Shown: positions 10,389 through 21,967 of the stretch, in pieces
Layout: each line of letters starts with the position of its first letter
How positions within the stretch are numbered: position 1 is the stretch's first letter
Assembly (NCBI GenBank): GCA_021296375.1
Contig: JAGWAQ010000006.1
Location: 1-46,193 of the forward strand
Reading direction: 5' to 3'
DNA: 46,193 nt
Origin: Alphaproteobacteria bacterium
GTDB lineage: Bacteria; Pseudomonadota; Alphaproteobacteria; Puniceispirillales; UBA1172
Program-made: the position numbers and the translations under genes
Notes under the pieces: generated by a model
What the model was told of the DNA's origin: nothing
Databases searched by the model: none
The model's input: only the letters and a program-made list of their open reading frames with translations

Positions 10389-12974
10389 TCAATCAAGGGT
10401 GCGGGCGATTTCCTGAACTTCGAAACATTCGATCACGTCACCGGCCATCAGGTCATGATAGTTTTCAAAGGCCATGCCACATTCCTGGCCTTCGATGACG
10501 TCCTTGACCTCATCCTTGAAGCGCTTGAGGGTCTTGAGCGAACCTTCGTGGATAACGACGTTATCCCGCAGAAGACGAACGCTGCACCCGCGCTTGATGG
10601 TGCCTTCGGTGACTTTACACCCGGCAATCTTGCCGACTTTGGTGATGTTAAAGACTTCAAGAATTTCAGCGTAACCAATGAAGCTTTCCTTGGTTTCAGG
10701 GCTGAGCAGACCGGACATTGCGGCTTTGATCTCATCAATCAGTTCATAGATGATGGAATGGTAGCGAATTTCGATCCCGTCACGACGCGCCTGATCACGG
10801 GCCTGCGGATTGGCGCGCACGTTAAAGGCAATGATCATGCCCTGGGATGCCGCCGCAAGGCTGATGTCGCTTTCGCTGATCGCGCCAACACCGGCCGACA
10901 GAATCCGCACTTTCACCTGATCAGTGGCCAGCTTGTCGATCGCAACACGGATCGCTTCAAGGGAGCCATGAACATCAGTCTTGATGACCACCGGCAGCTC
11001 TTCGGCTTCGCCTGCGGCAATCGCCGACAGCATTTGTTCAACCGAACCGCGGGCGCCACTGGCGGCGTCTTTTTCGCGCAATACACGCTGGCGGTATTCC
11101 GACACTTCACGGGCGCGGGCATCACTGTCGACAACCGTCAGCAAATCCCCCGCCATCGGCGTGCCATTAAGGCCAAGCACTTCAACCGCGTCCCCCGGGG
11201 TGGCGGTCTTGACCTGCTTGCCATGGTCATCATACATCGCACGGACACGGCCTGTTTCCGCCCCGACGACAAAGATATCGCCGACATTAAGCGTTCCCCG
11301 TGTCACCAGCAGGGAGGCGACCGAACCACGGCCACGTTCAACCTTGGCTTCGATCACCGCGCCTTCAGCGGAACGATCAGGGTTGGCCTTCAGCTCGAGC
11401 AATTCGGCCTGCAGCATGACGGCTTCTTCCAGCTTGTCGAGACCCATTTTGGTATGGGCAGAGACATCAACACAAAGCACGTCACCGCCGAAATCTTCCG
11501 TCACGATCTCATGGCTCAGGAGTTCATTGCGAACACGCTGGGGGTCCGCTTCGGGCTTGTCGCATTTGTTGACCGCAATGATAACCGGGCAATCGGCGGC
11601 ACGGGCGTGGTTGATCGCTTCGATGGTTTGCTGCATGACCCCGTCATCCGCCGCCACCACGAGAATCACGATATCGGTGATATTGGCCCCGCGCATCCGC
11701 ATTTCCGTAAAGGCTTCGTGGCCGGGGGTATCAATAAAGGTGATGGTGTTGCCCGCTTCACTATTGACCTGATAGGCCCCGATATGCTGGGTGATCCCGC
11801 CACTTTCCCCCGCCGCGACATCAGCCGCGCGGATGGCATCAAGAATAGAGGTCTTGCCGTGGTCAACATGGCCCATCACCGTCACCACCGGTGGCCGCGG
11901 CTTGAGCGACGACGCGTCATCGGCATCATCACTGCTGATGATATCAACGTCAGCTTCCGACACGCGATTGGGCTTGTGGCCAAGTTCCGTGACGATCAGT
12001 TCTGCGGTTTCGGCGTCAATCGTCTGGGTGACCGTCGCCATGATGCCAAGCTTCATGAGTTCCTTGATGACGTCGGCGGCACGTTCCGCCATGCGGTTGG
12101 ACAATTCCTGCACCGTGATGGCGTCAGGGATGGTCACGTCACGAACCTGCTTGACCTTGGGGCTGGCATCAGCCGAACGCATCCGCGCCTTTTCGCGTTC
12201 ACGGGCGCGGCGCACCGACGCAAGCGAACGCTGGCGCATGGAATCGCCACCATCAAGAGCTTCGGTGATGGTGATCTTGCCACGGCGGCGCTGGTCTTCG
12301 GTGCCGCGACGGGTGGTTTGTTTCTTCGGCTGGTCCGGCACTTCGCGGCGACGGTTTGGCGCCCGGCTTGACGGTGACGCCGGGTCATTATTAAACGGCG
12401 TGCTGGCGTCTTCACGCGGCGCGCTGGCCTCACGCCGGGCTTGTTCAGCGGCATGACGTTTGGTGTTTTCGGCCCGCCGGTCTTCCTCAAGCTTGTTGAT
12501 GGCATTCAGCTCATCAAGCTCACGCTGGCGACGCAACTCGGCAGGGGTTTTCTGAACTTCAGGTTCAGCAGCAGCTTCGGGTTCCGCCGCAACTTCCGGT
12601 TCCGCCGTTGCGGGTGCCGCTTCAGAAACTGGCGTTGCTGACGGTTCCGGCTTTTTCTTCAGGCCTTCCTGAAGGGCGCGGTTGCGTGCCGCGCGTTCCG
12701 TCTCGGTCAGGTTGTCCGTGGCCGCTGGCGGCGGTGCGGCTTCCGCCACTTCCGGGGTTTCAACAGGTGCAGGTTCTGCCGCAGCTTTGCGTGATGGCGC
12801 CGGGCGAACACCTGGCTGGCGCTTGCGCACGACCTCGACCTGAACAGATCGAGCCGAAGCGCGCCCAGACCCACGCACAGGAGGGGTCGCGGCCCCATCA
12901 TTAGAAACACCACCAAGCGTCAGCTTTCCACTACCGAGGCTCAAGGTTTTCTTTTTATCACCCTGTTTGTCCAT
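10389..12974 (-). CDS. infB: Translation initiation factor IF-2
   Basis: 861 aa; [43 protein letters not shown]; Ala/Glu/Pro-rich N-terminal region. Confidence 0.98.
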   Translation of the reverse strand: MDKQGDKKKTLSLGSGKLTLGGVSNDGAATPPVRGSGRASARSVQVEVVRKRQPGVRPAPSRKAAAEPAPVETPEVAEAAPPPAATDNLTETERAARNRALQEGLKKKPEPSATPVSEAAPATAEPEVAAEPEAAAEPEVQKTPAELRRQRELDELNAINKLEEDRRAENTKRHAAEQARREASAPREDASTPFNNDPASPSSRAPNRRREVPDQPKKQTTRRGTEDQRRRGKITITEALDGGDSMRQRSLASVRRAREREKARMRSADASPKVKQVRDVTIPDAITVQELSNRMAERAADVIKELMKLGIMATVTQTIDAETAELIVTELGHKPNRVSEADVDIISSDDADDASSLKPRPPVVTVMGHVDHGKTSILDAIRAADVAAGESGGITQHIGAYQVNSEAGNTITFIDTPGHEAFTEMRMRGANITDIVILVVAADDGVMQQTIEAINHARAADCPVIIAVNKCDKPEADPQRVRNELLSHEIVTEDFGGDVLCVDVSAHTKMGLDKLEEAVMLQAELLELKANPDRSAEGAVIEAKVERGRGSVASLLVTRGTLNVGDIFVVGAETGRVRAMYDDHGKQVKTATPGDAVEVLGLNGTPMAGDLLTVVDSDARAREVSEYRQRVLREKDAASGARGSVEQMLSAIAAGEAEELPVVIKTDVHGSLEAIRVAIDKLATDQVKVRILSAGVGAISESDISLAAASQGMIIAFNVRANPQARDQARRDGIEIRYHSIIYELIDEIKAAMSGLLSPETKESFIGYAEILEVFNITKVGKIAGCKVTEGTIKRGCSVRLLRDNVVIHEGSLKTLKRFKDEVKDVIEGQECGMAFENYHDLMAGDVIECFEVQEIARTLD

Positions 12975-13162
12975 CAGAGACCCTTTCAGTCCTAAACGTC
13001 ATCGACATCATGATATGGTCATCATGGTGCCGATCACCCGCAGGGTTTAGCCCTGCAGTTAAGCAATGGTTTACAATGGCAAGGCATGGTAATGCAAGCC
13101 TTCGCGCCCCATTGCGCTTAATCTTTCACGCCTTGCGGCGTTGTTTGCGGCGGCGGTTCCGC

Positions 13163-13741
13163 CTAATTTGACCGGCCTTGCCCCCGATAATGGGCCAAGC
13201 GCCACAATTCTTCCGCCAATTTGCGGCTTTGGCGCGTTGCCCCGGGCAAGATCGCCGCAAAAGCCAGCGCCTGACGCCCGAAAGGCACGCCGATCTCATG
13301 GCTTTGCAAGGCCGTGATGACCCAGTCATGGTCAACATCACCGCGCAAGGCCCGGGCTTCCCGCGGGGAGGCGTCATCAGCAATCAGCAGGCCAATGGCC
13401 ACCGCTTCCGCCCTGATCTTCCCGCCGCCGCCAAGGGCAATGCCACTGCGTCGCCCCATCGCCAGCGCTTCCTGGCATCGTTTCACCATCAGCTGTTCAA
13501 CCATCGCCGGCAGGTCATCGGGGCAGGTTTTTCCGCCCAGCGCCCGCACCAGCTTACCGCTGTCGATCGCCGTGATGATCGCGTCGCGATCAGCGCTGAC
13601 ATAAGCCCCACGCCCCGGCAGTTTTGCCGCCACATCAGGGAACACCATGCCACCCTGATCCGCCACAAAACGGATCATCTCATGGGGATCAAGCCGTTGA
13701 TTGGTGACAACACAACGGCGTTCAGTTTCGGCCTCAGTCAG
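13163..13741 (-). CDS. ylxR: YlxR/DUF448 family protein with C-terminal L7Ae-like domain; predicted non-ATG (CTG) start
   Basis: Reported ORF (ATG 13678) lacks the conserved N-terminus; the same frame upstream encodes [20 protein letters not shown] continuous with MIRFVADQGGMVFPDVAAKLPGRGAYVSADR. No ATG/GTG/TTG before the in-frame stop at about 13774; CTG at 13741 preceded by GAGGG. Confidence 0.85.
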   Translation of the reverse strand: MTEAETERRCVVTNQRLDPHEMIRFVADQGGMVFPDVAAKLPGRGAYVSADRDAIITAIDSGKLVRALGGKTCPDDLPAMVEQLMVKRCQEALAMGRRSGIALGGGGKIRAEAVAIGLLIADDASPREARALRGDVDHDWVITALQSHEIGVPFGRQALAFAAILPGATRQSRKLAEELWRLAHYRGQGRSN

Positions 13742-15371
13742 TGGTTTCGCCCTCTTCAGCGGCGGTGTCTTCTACCGCGTCATCTTCGTCAGCGAACCAA
13801 TGGGCACGGGCGGCCATGATGATATCGCCAGCGGTTTCGGTGCTGGTGATGCCAAAGCTGGTGAGATGTTCGACCAGTTCATCGGAGTCAAGATCAGCCA
13901 GGTCATCAAGCTCAAGGATGCCCTTTTCGGCGAGCGCCAGAATCATGGCCGGGCTCAGGTGGTCAAATGCCTTGAGATCGTCCTGAACCTTCAGCTTGTC
14001 GAGTTCTTCGGAAATCCGCACAGCTTCGCGTTCAACAAAATCAATCGCACGGCGGGACAATTCAGCCGCGATATCCTCATCAAAGCCCTGAATGGTCATC
14101 AGCTCTTCGACCGGGGTTTCGGCAATATCCTCGACCATCACAAAACCTTCGGCAATCAGCAGATGGGCAATGACATCATCAATATCAAGGCTATCCATAA
14201 AGCGGCTGGACCGTTGACGGGTTTCTTCCTGACGGCGTTCGGATTCCTGCGCTTCGGTCAGGATGTCGATGTACCAACCGGTCAGTTGTGAGGCGAGGCG
14301 AACGTTCTGGCCACGGCGACCAATCGCCAGGCTAAGCTGGTCATCAGGCACCACCACTTCCATGCGGCCGGCATCTTCATCCATCACGACCTTGGAAACG
14401 ACGGCCGGCGCCAGAGCGTTAACGGCAAAGGCGACGGTGTCTTCAGACCAGGGGATGATTTCGATTTTCTCGCCCTGAAGTTCATTGACCACCGCCTGAA
14501 CACGTGACCCCCGCATCCCGACGCACGCCCCCACCGGGTCAATGCTGGCGTCTTTTGAATGAACCGCGATCTTGGCGCGCGAGCCCGGCTCACGCACAAC
14601 ATTCTTGATCTCGATAATACCGTCATAGATTTCCGGCACTTCCTGGGTGAACAATTGCGCCATGAACTGGTTGTCACCACGCGACAGGAAAATTTGCGGG
14701 CCACGAACCTCTTCACGGACTTCCTTGACAAAGGCGCGGACACGATCGCCCTGACGGAGCAATTCACGGGGGATCATTTCCTCACGACGAATCACACCTT
14801 CGGCGCGACCAAGATCAACAGAAATGGAATAGCCTTCGGCACGTTTGATGGTGCCGACCACAATTTCACCCACGCGATCCTTGTATTCCTCAAACTGACG
14901 GGCGCGTTCCGCGTCACGAACACGATGGGATATCACCTGCTTGGCGGTCTGGGCGGCGATACGGCCAAATTCCAGCGGCGGCAGGGGTTCACGAATCAAA
15001 TCACCAAGGTTGAGGCTGGCGTCAATCTTCTGGGCATCCGCCAGGGTGATCTGCGCCGCTTCCTCTTCGACGTCTTCCACCACTTCCGTGACACGCTCAA
15101 GGGTGATGGCGCCACTGCGACGGTCGATATTGGCGCGAATATCACGATCCTGGCCATAACGGGACCGCCCCGCTTTCTGGATCGCCTGCTCCATTGCGAT
15201 GATCACTTCTTCACGATCAATCGATTTTTCACGGGCGACGATGTCAGCAACCTGAATAAGCTCTGCGCCTGGTACAGATGACGTGTCCATGGTGTTAACC
15301 TTTCTTCCTGCTTTTGAGGGGTTTGAGGAACCATTCCGACGGATCAAGCTTGGCGCTTTCAATCGCGTCAA
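13734..15371 (-). CDS. nusA: Transcription termination/antitermination factor NusA
   Basis: 545 aa ORF; likely real start at internal Met ([42 protein letters not shown]); S1 and KH domains, two C-terminal acidic repeats. Confidence 0.97.
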   Translation of the reverse strand: MTRLKAPSLIRRNGSSNPSKAGRKVNTMDTSSVPGAELIQVADIVAREKSIDREEVIIAMEQAIQKAGRSRYGQDRDIRANIDRRSGAITLERVTEVVEDVEEEAAQITLADAQKIDASLNLGDLIREPLPPLEFGRIAAQTAKQVISHRVRDAERARQFEEYKDRVGEIVVGTIKRAEGYSISVDLGRAEGVIRREEMIPRELLRQGDRVRAFVKEVREEVRGPQIFLSRGDNQFMAQLFTQEVPEIYDGIIEIKNVVREPGSRAKIAVHSKDASIDPVGACVGMRGSRVQAVVNELQGEKIEIIPWSEDTVAFAVNALAPAVVSKVVMDEDAGRMEVVVPDDQLSLAIGRRGQNVRLASQLTGWYIDILTEAQESERRQEETRQRSSRFMDSLDIDDVIAHLLIAEGFVMVEDIAETPVEELMTIQGFDEDIAAELSRRAIDFVEREAVRISEELDKLKVQDDLKAFDHLSPAMILALAEKGILELDDLADLDSDELVEHLTSFGITSTETAGDIIMAARAHWFADEDDAVEDTAAEEGETTD

Positions 15372-15783
15372 ATGGGATTGAGACCGGCCCGAAAGCCGTA
15401 TCCATTAAAACATTATCATTTTCATCAAGACCGGTGAGGCGGCCGTTAAACCGGCGGCGATTGTCGATCAGGTTGCGGGTGGAGATTTTGGCCAACTCCC
15501 CCGCAAACCGGGTGTAATCTTCAGGACGAACCAGAGGCCGCGACAACCCCGGGGAGGACACCTCAAGCTGATAGGCTGATTTGATCGGGTCTTCAACATC
15601 CAGCACCGCGGATACCCCGCGGGAAATTTTCGCGCAGTCCTCGACCGTCATTTCACGGTCGGCGTCAAACGGCTCCGCCATGATCTGAAGCACACCGCTG
15701 GCAAAATTGACGCGAACAAGGCGGAACTCAATCGGCTCCAGCACCGGTTCAATCAACATGGCGATTTTCTCTTCAAGCAGCAT
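15295..15783 (-). CDS. rimP: Ribosome maturation factor RimP
   Basis: 162 aa; VLDVEDPIKSAYQLEVSSPGLSRPLVRPEDYTRFAGE. Confidence 0.95.
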   Translation of the reverse strand: MLLEEKIAMLIEPVLEPIEFRLVRVNFASGVLQIMAEPFDADREMTVEDCAKISRGVSAVLDVEDPIKSAYQLEVSSPGLSRPLVRPEDYTRFAGELAKISTRNLIDNRRRFNGRLTGLDENDNVLMDTAFGPVSIPFDAIESAKLDPSEWFLKPLKSRKKG

Positions 15784-15827
15784 CCTGTGCTGATCCTTTC
15801 ACTCGATCTGATCGCGAATTCAGCCAA

Positions 15828-15858
15828 TAAAAAAGGCGGGCCGTGGGGCCCACCGTCT
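15828..15858 (-). terminator. Intrinsic terminator downstream of trmB
   Basis: Minus-strand GGUGGGCC-CCAC-GGCCCGCC-UUUUUU; 8-bp stem with T-tract. Confidence 0.75.
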
Positions 15859-15933
15859 TAAGCTGACAGTTTTGTTATTGATCTTATAGCCCCAAACACC
15901 GCAAAGGGCAACCCCGAGCTCATGTTGCGGTGA

Positions 15934-16689
15934 TCAGATTCTTTTGAACAAAAACCAGTTCGACACCCGGCCTTCGCGATCAGCCTTCGCCATGTAGCGG
16001 GTGCCGGGCCAGCCAGCAGGCGGAGTGCGCCAGTCACGGGCGCGACCAGCCGTCCAGGTGAAATCATCACGCCGCATCATTTGTTCCATCATCCAGGTTT
16101 TGGCTTTTGGCTCATCGCTGGCGAGCAGCAACTCCCCCCCGGGGCGGATCAACCGCGCCAGTTCATCCAGCATCAAAGGCTGGATAATGCGGCGGTCCTG
16201 ATGGCGGGTTTTCGGCCAAGGGTCAGGAAACAGCACAAAAACCCCATCAAAACTGGCCTTTTGAAAACCGGGCAGCAACAGCCGCACGTCTTCGGGCCAA
16301 ATGCGAGTGTTGGTGATCTTGCGCTCGATCAAATGACGACACAGGCTGGCCACCCCGTTCATAAAAGGTTCCGCCCCGAGGTAACCGGCATTGGGGTTTT
16401 CTTCGGCGCGAGCGGCAAGATGCTCACCGCCGCCAAAACCTATTTCAAGAAACATCTGGTCGGGGGCGTGATCAAAAAACCCCCGAGGGTCAAGACCATC
16501 TGCCGTAAGAGAGGTGTCTTCGGGCAGCCCAAAGGCCGCCATGCCGCGGGCAAGATATTCCGCCTGACGAGGCCGCAACCGGCGGCCGTGCCGACGGCCA
16601 TAAAACATCAGACGGTCGTGATCAGCAGGTGAAGACACAAAAAACCTCTCGACAGAAGTGACGCCCGAACAGGCGATCTCCAACGACAT
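15934..16689 (-). CDS. trmB: tRNA (guanine-N7-)-methyltransferase TrmB
   Basis: 251 aa; MFLEIGFGGGEHLAARAEENP, VFVLFPDPWPKTRHQDRRIIQP. Confidence 0.95.
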   Translation of the reverse strand: MSLEIACSGVTSVERFFVSSPADHDRLMFYGRRHGRRLRPRQAEYLARGMAAFGLPEDTSLTADGLDPRGFFDHAPDQMFLEIGFGGGEHLAARAEENPNAGYLGAEPFMNGVASLCRHLIERKITNTRIWPEDVRLLLPGFQKASFDGVFVLFPDPWPKTRHQDRRIIQPLMLDELARLIRPGGELLLASDEPKAKTWMMEQMMRRDDFTWTAGRARDWRTPPAGWPGTRYMAKADREGRVSNWFLFKRI

Positions 16690-16724
16690 ACGACGGCGTA
16701 ATACGACGACGAAATACGGCGGCG

Positions 16725-17885
16725 TTAAACCGCAGCCTTGAACGCGTCCACAAGGTCAAGCGCTTCCCAGGAGAATGTGCCGGCCCCGGCTTCCCCCGCG
16801 ACACGACCAAAATGGCCATAAGCGGCAGAAGCGGCATAAATCGGCGCGCTCAGCTTGAGGGTTTCACGAATACCGCGGGGGGTCAGGTCCATCACCTTCG
16901 GGATGATTTCCGCAAGACGGGTGTCTTCCACCACGCCCGTGCCGGCGGTATCGACATAAATCGACAGCGGGTAGGATACCCCGATCGCATAGGACACCTG
17001 AATGGTACATTTTTCCGCCAGACCGGCGGCGACAATGTTTTTCGCGACATAACGCGCGGCATAGGCCGCCGAACGGTCAACCTTTGTGGGGTCTTTGCCG
17101 CTGAAGGCACCGCCACCATGCGGCGCGGCGCCACCATAGGTATCGACAATGATCTTGCGGCCGGTCAAGCCTGCGTCACCGTCAGGGCCGCCAATGACAA
17201 AATTGCCCGTCGGGTTGACGTATAATTTATCCTCATCACACATCCAGCCGTCGGGCAGAACCTTCATGACATGGTCACGAACAAGGTCACGAATATCGCT
17301 CTGGCTGGCGTCGGCGCTATGTTGGGTTGAAACCACAACGCTTTCGGCACGAACCGGCTTGCCGTTTTCATAAAGGCAGGTGATTTGCGACTTGCTGTCC
17401 GGCCCCAGAATATCGGCACCAGCGTGGCGGGCCTCCGCCATGGATTTCAGAATCTGGTGGGACAGGTGAATAGGGGCAGGCATCAGCACATCTGTTTCGC
17501 GGCAAGCGTAACCGAACATAATACCCTGGTCGCCGGCGCCTTCGTCCTTGTCGTCACCACTGTCCACGCCCATGGCGATATCGGCCGATTGTTCATGCAG
17601 ATGGTTGGCGACATCCATATGTTGCCAGTGATAGCCGTCCTGTTCATACCCGATGGACTTGACCGCCGCGCGCGCGACTTCGATCACCTCTTCCGTCGAC
17701 ACTGGTTCAGGGCAACGAATTTCCCCCGCCAATACGGTGCGGTTGGTGGTGGTCAAGGTTTCACATGCCACCCGGCTTTCGCCGTATTTGCCAAGAAGAA
17801 GATCAACAACTTCATCGGAAATGCGGTCGCAGACTTTATCGGGATGACCTTCGGAAACAGATTCGCTGGTAAACAGATGGGACAT
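16725..17885 (-). CDS. metK: S-adenosylmethionine synthetase
   Basis: [63 protein letters not shown] track start 17897 adds MRTI. Confidence 0.98.
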   Translation of the reverse strand: MSHLFTSESVSEGHPDKVCDRISDEVVDLLLGKYGESRVACETLTTTNRTVLAGEIRCPEPVSTEEVIEVARAAVKSIGYEQDGYHWQHMDVANHLHEQSADIAMGVDSGDDKDEGAGDQGIMFGYACRETDVLMPAPIHLSHQILKSMAEARHAGADILGPDSKSQITCLYENGKPVRAESVVVSTQHSADASQSDIRDLVRDHVMKVLPDGWMCDEDKLYVNPTGNFVIGGPDGDAGLTGRKIIVDTYGGAAPHGGGAFSGKDPTKVDRSAAYAARYVAKNIVAAGLAEKCTIQVSYAIGVSYPLSIYVDTAGTGVVEDTRLAEIIPKVMDLTPRGIRETLKLSAPIYAASAAYGHFGRVAGEAGAGTFSWEALDLVDAFKAAV

Positions 17886-17920
17886 AATGGTTCTCATTGA
17901 ATTTTGTTTAAGCGCGCAGA

Positions 17921-19486
17921 TTACTCCCGCCCCATATAACGCGTCAAGCGGGGATGCAAAGCCGCCGCCAGAATCACCATCACCAGCATGCCCAGATAAA
18001 TACGATCACCAAAGCGGTGATAATAGGTTGCTTTCGTGCCGCCAATAAAAGCATCAGCGACACCAGCCGTGCCATATTCGATGCGGTGGGTAATCATCCC
18101 GCTGCTGTTGATCATTGCCGAAATACCGGTATTGGCGACGCGCACCACGGGGCGACCCATCTCCGCTGCCCGCATCTGCGCCATGGCAAGATGCTGGCGA
18201 GGGCCGATGCTATTGCCGAACCAGGCGTCATTGGTGATCACCACCATGACCTCCGCCTCGGCGCGATCAAAATTGCGGCGCACAGCACCGGGGAAAATAA
18301 TCTCATAACAAATCAACGGCAGGATACGGATCACGCGGCCATCCTGGCGCGTGATGGTGAGCGCCACCCCGGCTTCACCAGGGCTGAAATCATAAGGACC
18401 GGCAATGGCATCCGCGAAGGGGATGTAATCCCGCATCGGGGCGTATTCACCAAATGGCACGAGATGAGCCTTGCTGGCCGATCCCAGAACCTCGCCGTCA
18501 GGGGCCATCACCATCATGGCGTTAAACAAGGCAAAAGGGTCATTTTCAACCCGCAAGACCCCTGTTAACACCGGCGTCGAGCCAGAGGACGCGGCTTGCG
18601 TGATGGCGGTGAGCACCCCCGGTTCACGATCATAACTTCCCGCAAACGCGGTTTCCGGCCAGACGATCAGGTCAAGGGGGGCGGTCACCGGCCGACGTGA
18701 TGCCGCCACCAGCGCCGCCAAATGCCCGGGGCGACGATCACGTTGCCATTTTTCCATTTGCGCAATATTGGGCTGAACAAGCCGCACCATCATCCCGCTG
18801 GCTGATGAATTTACCGCCGCTGACGACAGATGCATATGCGCGGCAACAAGCAATCCCGCCATTGCCGCCAGCATCGCCCCGCCCCACAGACGCGCGCTCC
18901 GGTAACGATCGCCGCAGATCAACAACGCAGGCAACATCCCGAAGATCAACGCCACAAGGCCCATCCCCCAATAGCCGATCAATGACGATGCCGCCAGCCC
19001 CAGGTCATGGGACGCCGCCACCAGCCCCGGGGCGTTCCAGGGGAACCCCGTCAGCACATGTCCACGCAGGTATTCCGCCGCGGACAGGCTTGCCGCCAGC
19101 ATCACCACCGCGGGCACAGGCCCAAGCCGAAGCGCACCGGTAAGGGCGTGAGCGAGCGCAAACCCCCCGCCCCAGAACAGCCCGAGAAACAAGGGCAAGC
19201 CCAGCCCTGCCAGCGGAACCAGCAGCAGATGCCAGCCCCCTGATGTCACCAGCGCATTGCTGATCCAGTACAGCGACACCACAAACCAGCCGCCCCCTGT
19301 CGCCCATCCCAGCAGGAAGACGTCGCGGATAGTGGGGTGAGGCGTATCATCACGGCGCATGACCATCAGGGCAGGGATGCTCAGGGCAAACAGCCCCAGC
19401 GTCAATCCAATAGGCGGCAAGGCCAGACTGGCCACCAGCCCCGCCGCCATGGCCAGGGCATAACGGGAAAGGGGGAATTTACGCAT
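17921..19486 (-). CDS. lnt: Apolipoprotein N-acyltransferase Lnt
   Basis: From [18 protein letters not shown]-terminal nitrilase-fold domain ([54 protein letters not shown]). Confidence 0.95.
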   Translation of the reverse strand: MRKFPLSRYALAMAAGLVASLALPPIGLTLGLFALSIPALMVMRRDDTPHPTIRDVFLLGWATGGGWFVVSLYWISNALVTSGGWHLLLVPLAGLGLPLFLGLFWGGGFALAHALTGALRLGPVPAVVMLAASLSAAEYLRGHVLTGFPWNAPGLVAASHDLGLAASSLIGYWGMGLVALIFGMLPALLICGDRYRSARLWGGAMLAAMAGLLVAAHMHLSSAAVNSSASGMMVRLVQPNIAQMEKWQRDRRPGHLAALVAASRRPVTAPLDLIVWPETAFAGSYDREPGVLTAITQAASSGSTPVLTGVLRVENDPFALFNAMMVMAPDGEVLGSASKAHLVPFGEYAPMRDYIPFADAIAGPYDFSPGEAGVALTITRQDGRVIRILPLICYEIIFPGAVRRNFDRAEAEVMVVITNDAWFGNSIGPRQHLAMAQMRAAEMGRPVVRVANTGISAMINSSGMITHRIEYGTAGVADAFIGGTKATYYHRFGDRIYLGMLVMVILAAALHPRLTRYMGRE

Positions 19487-20393
19487 CTGCCTTATCGGGG
19501 GCTTTATCGGGGGCTTGATAAGGGGTCTTGTCGGGCAGCGCATCTGCTGAAACCGAAATGCGGTCAAGCCCCCGAACCTTCAGCAAATTGACCTGACGGG
19601 GGTTGCTTTCCAACACTTCAAATTCAACACCAAGCGGATGACGCACAATTTCGCCACGGCCAGGCACACGCCCCGCAAGGGAGATCACCAGCCCCCCAAG
19701 GGTATCAATCTCGTCACGGTCTTCGTCTTCCAGCAATGAGCCGGTGTGGGCCTCAAGCTGTTCAATCTCAAGTCGGGCTTCCGCCAGGGCCGTGCCGTCA
19801 CCATTCACGTCAAAGATCGGCGAGGTGTCGTCGTCATGCTCATCGTTGATCTCGCCAACGATCTCCTCGACCAGGTCTTCAATCCTGATCAGCCCGTCGG
19901 TGCCGCCATATTCATCCACCACCAGCGCAAGGTGCAGGCGTTTCAGCCGCATTTCCTGGAGCAGATCCATCGTCCGCATGGTGGGGGAGATGTAAATCGG
20001 CTGGCGCAACATCGACATCAGATCGACGGTGTTGTTTTCATGCAGGCAACGGGCGACATCCTTGATATGAAGAATGCCGACGACGTCATCAAGACTGCCG
20101 CGGGTGACAGGAACCCGGGAATGATTAGCCGCCACCATCAGCCCCATCACCACATCCACCCCGTCGTTGATATCGACGGAAACGATATCGGCGCGCGGGA
20201 CCATCACATCGGTGGCGGCAATATCGCGCAGGCCAAGAATGTTTTTCAGCAGCATGCTTTCGTGGCTGTCAAACGTCACGGTATCGCGGATGGATTCTTC
20301 CAGCAATTCCGTGATCTGTTCACGCGCAAGCGAGGTTGAGTGGCCCGGCCAGATCGACATCATCAGGGATTTGAATTTCTGCATCAGCGTCAT
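19479..20393 (-). CDS. corC: CBS-domain hemolysin-like/CorC family protein
   Basis: 304 aa; VMVPRADIVSVDI, HSRVPVTRGSLDDVVGILHIKDV, VDEYGGTDGLIRIEDLVEEIVGEINDEHD. 3' end overlaps lnt start by 8 nt. Confidence 0.93.
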   Translation of the reverse strand: MTLMQKFKSLMMSIWPGHSTSLAREQITELLEESIRDTVTFDSHESMLLKNILGLRDIAATDVMVPRADIVSVDINDGVDVVMGLMVAANHSRVPVTRGSLDDVVGILHIKDVARCLHENNTVDLMSMLRQPIYISPTMRTMDLLQEMRLKRLHLALVVDEYGGTDGLIRIEDLVEEIVGEINDEHDDDTSPIFDVNGDGTALAEARLEIEQLEAHTGSLLEDEDRDEIDTLGGLVISLAGRVPGRGEIVRHPLGVEFEVLESNPRQVNLLKVRGLDRISVSADALPDKTPYQAPDKAPDKADA

Positions 20394-20935
20394 GATGCGC
20401 CCCCGTCGGTGAGTTGATACGGATTGGTCAGCCCGTGACGGGCCAGAATATCAATCTCCAGCCCTTCCATGACTTCCGCCTCCGCCTCTTCAATATGGTC
20501 ATGACCACAGAGATGAAGCGTGCCGTGAAGAACAAGATGCAAGGTATGATCAGCAAGGGGGATATTCATGTCCTGAGCCTGCCGCGCCATGACGCCATAC
20601 GCAAGGGCAATATCCCCCAAAAATTCATCTTCCCCTGACGGAAAGGACAAGACATCGGTGGGGCCGGATTTATCACGGTGGATCTGGTTCAGCGCGGCCA
20701 CCGCATCATCACTGGTGAACAGCAGGGCAATTTCAGTCGCGCCGGTCTTCTGTTGCGCCAGGGCCATGCCAAGAATAGCCGCCATGCGGGTGGTGAATTC
20801 AGGGGTCAGGACATCGCGCCATTCACCGGCATCAACATTGCAGTCAAATTCATGACCATCATCATGGTCGATGATAAAGCTCAAACTGTCAGGGTCGTCT
20901 GGCGTATCGGCGGGGAAAGGGTCAGGTCTGGCCAT
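20390..20935 (-). CDS. ybeY: Endoribonuclease YbeY
   Basis: LHLVLHGTLHLCGHDHIEEAEAEVMEGLE zinc motif, PTDVLSFPSGE. Confidence 0.95.
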   Translation of the reverse strand: MARPDPFPADTPDDPDSLSFIIDHDDGHEFDCNVDAGEWRDVLTPEFTTRMAAILGMALAQQKTGATEIALLFTSDDAVAALNQIHRDKSGPTDVLSFPSGEDEFLGDIALAYGVMARQAQDMNIPLADHTLHLVLHGTLHLCGHDHIEEAEAEVMEGLEIDILARHGLTNPYQLTDGGAS

Positions 20936-21939
20936 CAGCTTTGGTCACGTTTTTCATATGCAGTCAGGATGCGGGCGACAACAGGGTGACGCACGACGTC
21001 GCTTCCTTTCAGTCGGATGATTCCGACACCTTTGACATCATCAAGGATAGACACGGCATCATCAAGCCCTGATTTCTGCCCTGACGGCAAATCCACCTGC
21101 GACAGATCGCCGGTGATGACCATGCGGGAATCATCCCCGAGACGGGTCAAGACCATCTTCATTTGCACCGGCGTGGTGTTCTGGGCTTCGTCGATAATGA
21201 CATAGGATTGCGCCAGGGTCCGCCCCCGCATAAAGGCCAGCGGCGCGATCTCGATCTGGCCTGACGCCAGCATGCGATCAACCATATCCGGCGGCATCAT
21301 GTCATAGAGCGAATCATAAAGCGGGCGCAAATACGGGTCGACTTTTTCTTTCATGTCACCGGGTAGAAACCCCAGCCGTTCCCCTGCTTCCACCGCTGGC
21401 CGGGACAGCACAATCCGTTCAATCCGTTTCGCCTTCAAGGCTTCAACCGCTTTTGCCACCGCCAGGTAAGTCTTGCCGGTCCCCGCCGGGCCAAGCCCGA
21501 ACACCACATCATGCCTCGACAATGCCTCAAGATAGGTCTGCTGGCCTGCTGATTTCGGGGTCACCACTTTACGCCAAGTGTCGAGGGCCCCGTCGCTATT
21601 GGCAAAGGCTTTCATCCCGTCGTTGCTGGCATCTGCCGCCCAGCGCAAAGCATCTTTAACCATGGAAGAAGAAATATCCCGTTCTGTTGTGGTGGTGTTG
21701 GCGATCCGCTTGTACAAGGCCTCAATCGTGACTTTGGCGGTCGAGGTATTGTGTTCACTGCCGGTGATTTTGATGATGTTCCCGAAACTGTCGAGCGAAA
21801 CGTCAAGCGCTTGTTCAATGGCGGTCAGGTTACTGTTGTGGTGGCCGTAAAGGAAGGGCAGGAATTCATTGTCTTGAAATTCGAGCTTGATGCTGTGGTT
21901 CTGGCTTTTGCCGCGCCGCACGCTGTCGGTATCCTTCAT
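20935..21939 (-). CDS. phoH: PhoH-family ATPase
   Basis: From MKDTDSVRRGKSQNHS (SD AGGAGA upstream); GLGPAGTGKTYLAVAKAVEAL, VLSRPAVEAGERLGFLPGDMKEKVDPYLRPLYD. Confidence 0.95.
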   Translation of the reverse strand: MKDTDSVRRGKSQNHSIKLEFQDNEFLPFLYGHHNSNLTAIEQALDVSLDSFGNIIKITGSEHNTSTAKVTIEALYKRIANTTTTERDISSSMVKDALRWAADASNDGMKAFANSDGALDTWRKVVTPKSAGQQTYLEALSRHDVVFGLGPAGTGKTYLAVAKAVEALKAKRIERIVLSRPAVEAGERLGFLPGDMKEKVDPYLRPLYDSLYDMMPPDMVDRMLASGQIEIAPLAFMRGRTLAQSYVIIDEAQNTTPVQMKMVLTRLGDDSRMVITGDLSQVDLPSGQKSGLDDAVSILDDVKGVGIIRLKGSDVVRHPVVARILTAYEKRDQS

Positions 21940-21967
21940 CGAGTCTCCTGCTCTCAACTGGCCGTGA

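Noticed and set aside
10455-12371. 638-aa plus-strand ORF opposite infB
   Set aside because: Antisense to a clear infB; composition (His/Arg/Asp rich) is typical of a complement-frame shadow ORF; no recognisable domain.
17886-17920. SAM riboswitch upstream of metK
   Set aside because: Only about 35 nt between lnt end and metK start; too short for any known SAM aptamer.
19482-19567. Extended lnt N-terminus ([31 protein letters not shown])
   Set aside because: This extension is an out-of-frame reading of the corC 3' repeat; [17 protein letters not shown] is the better start.
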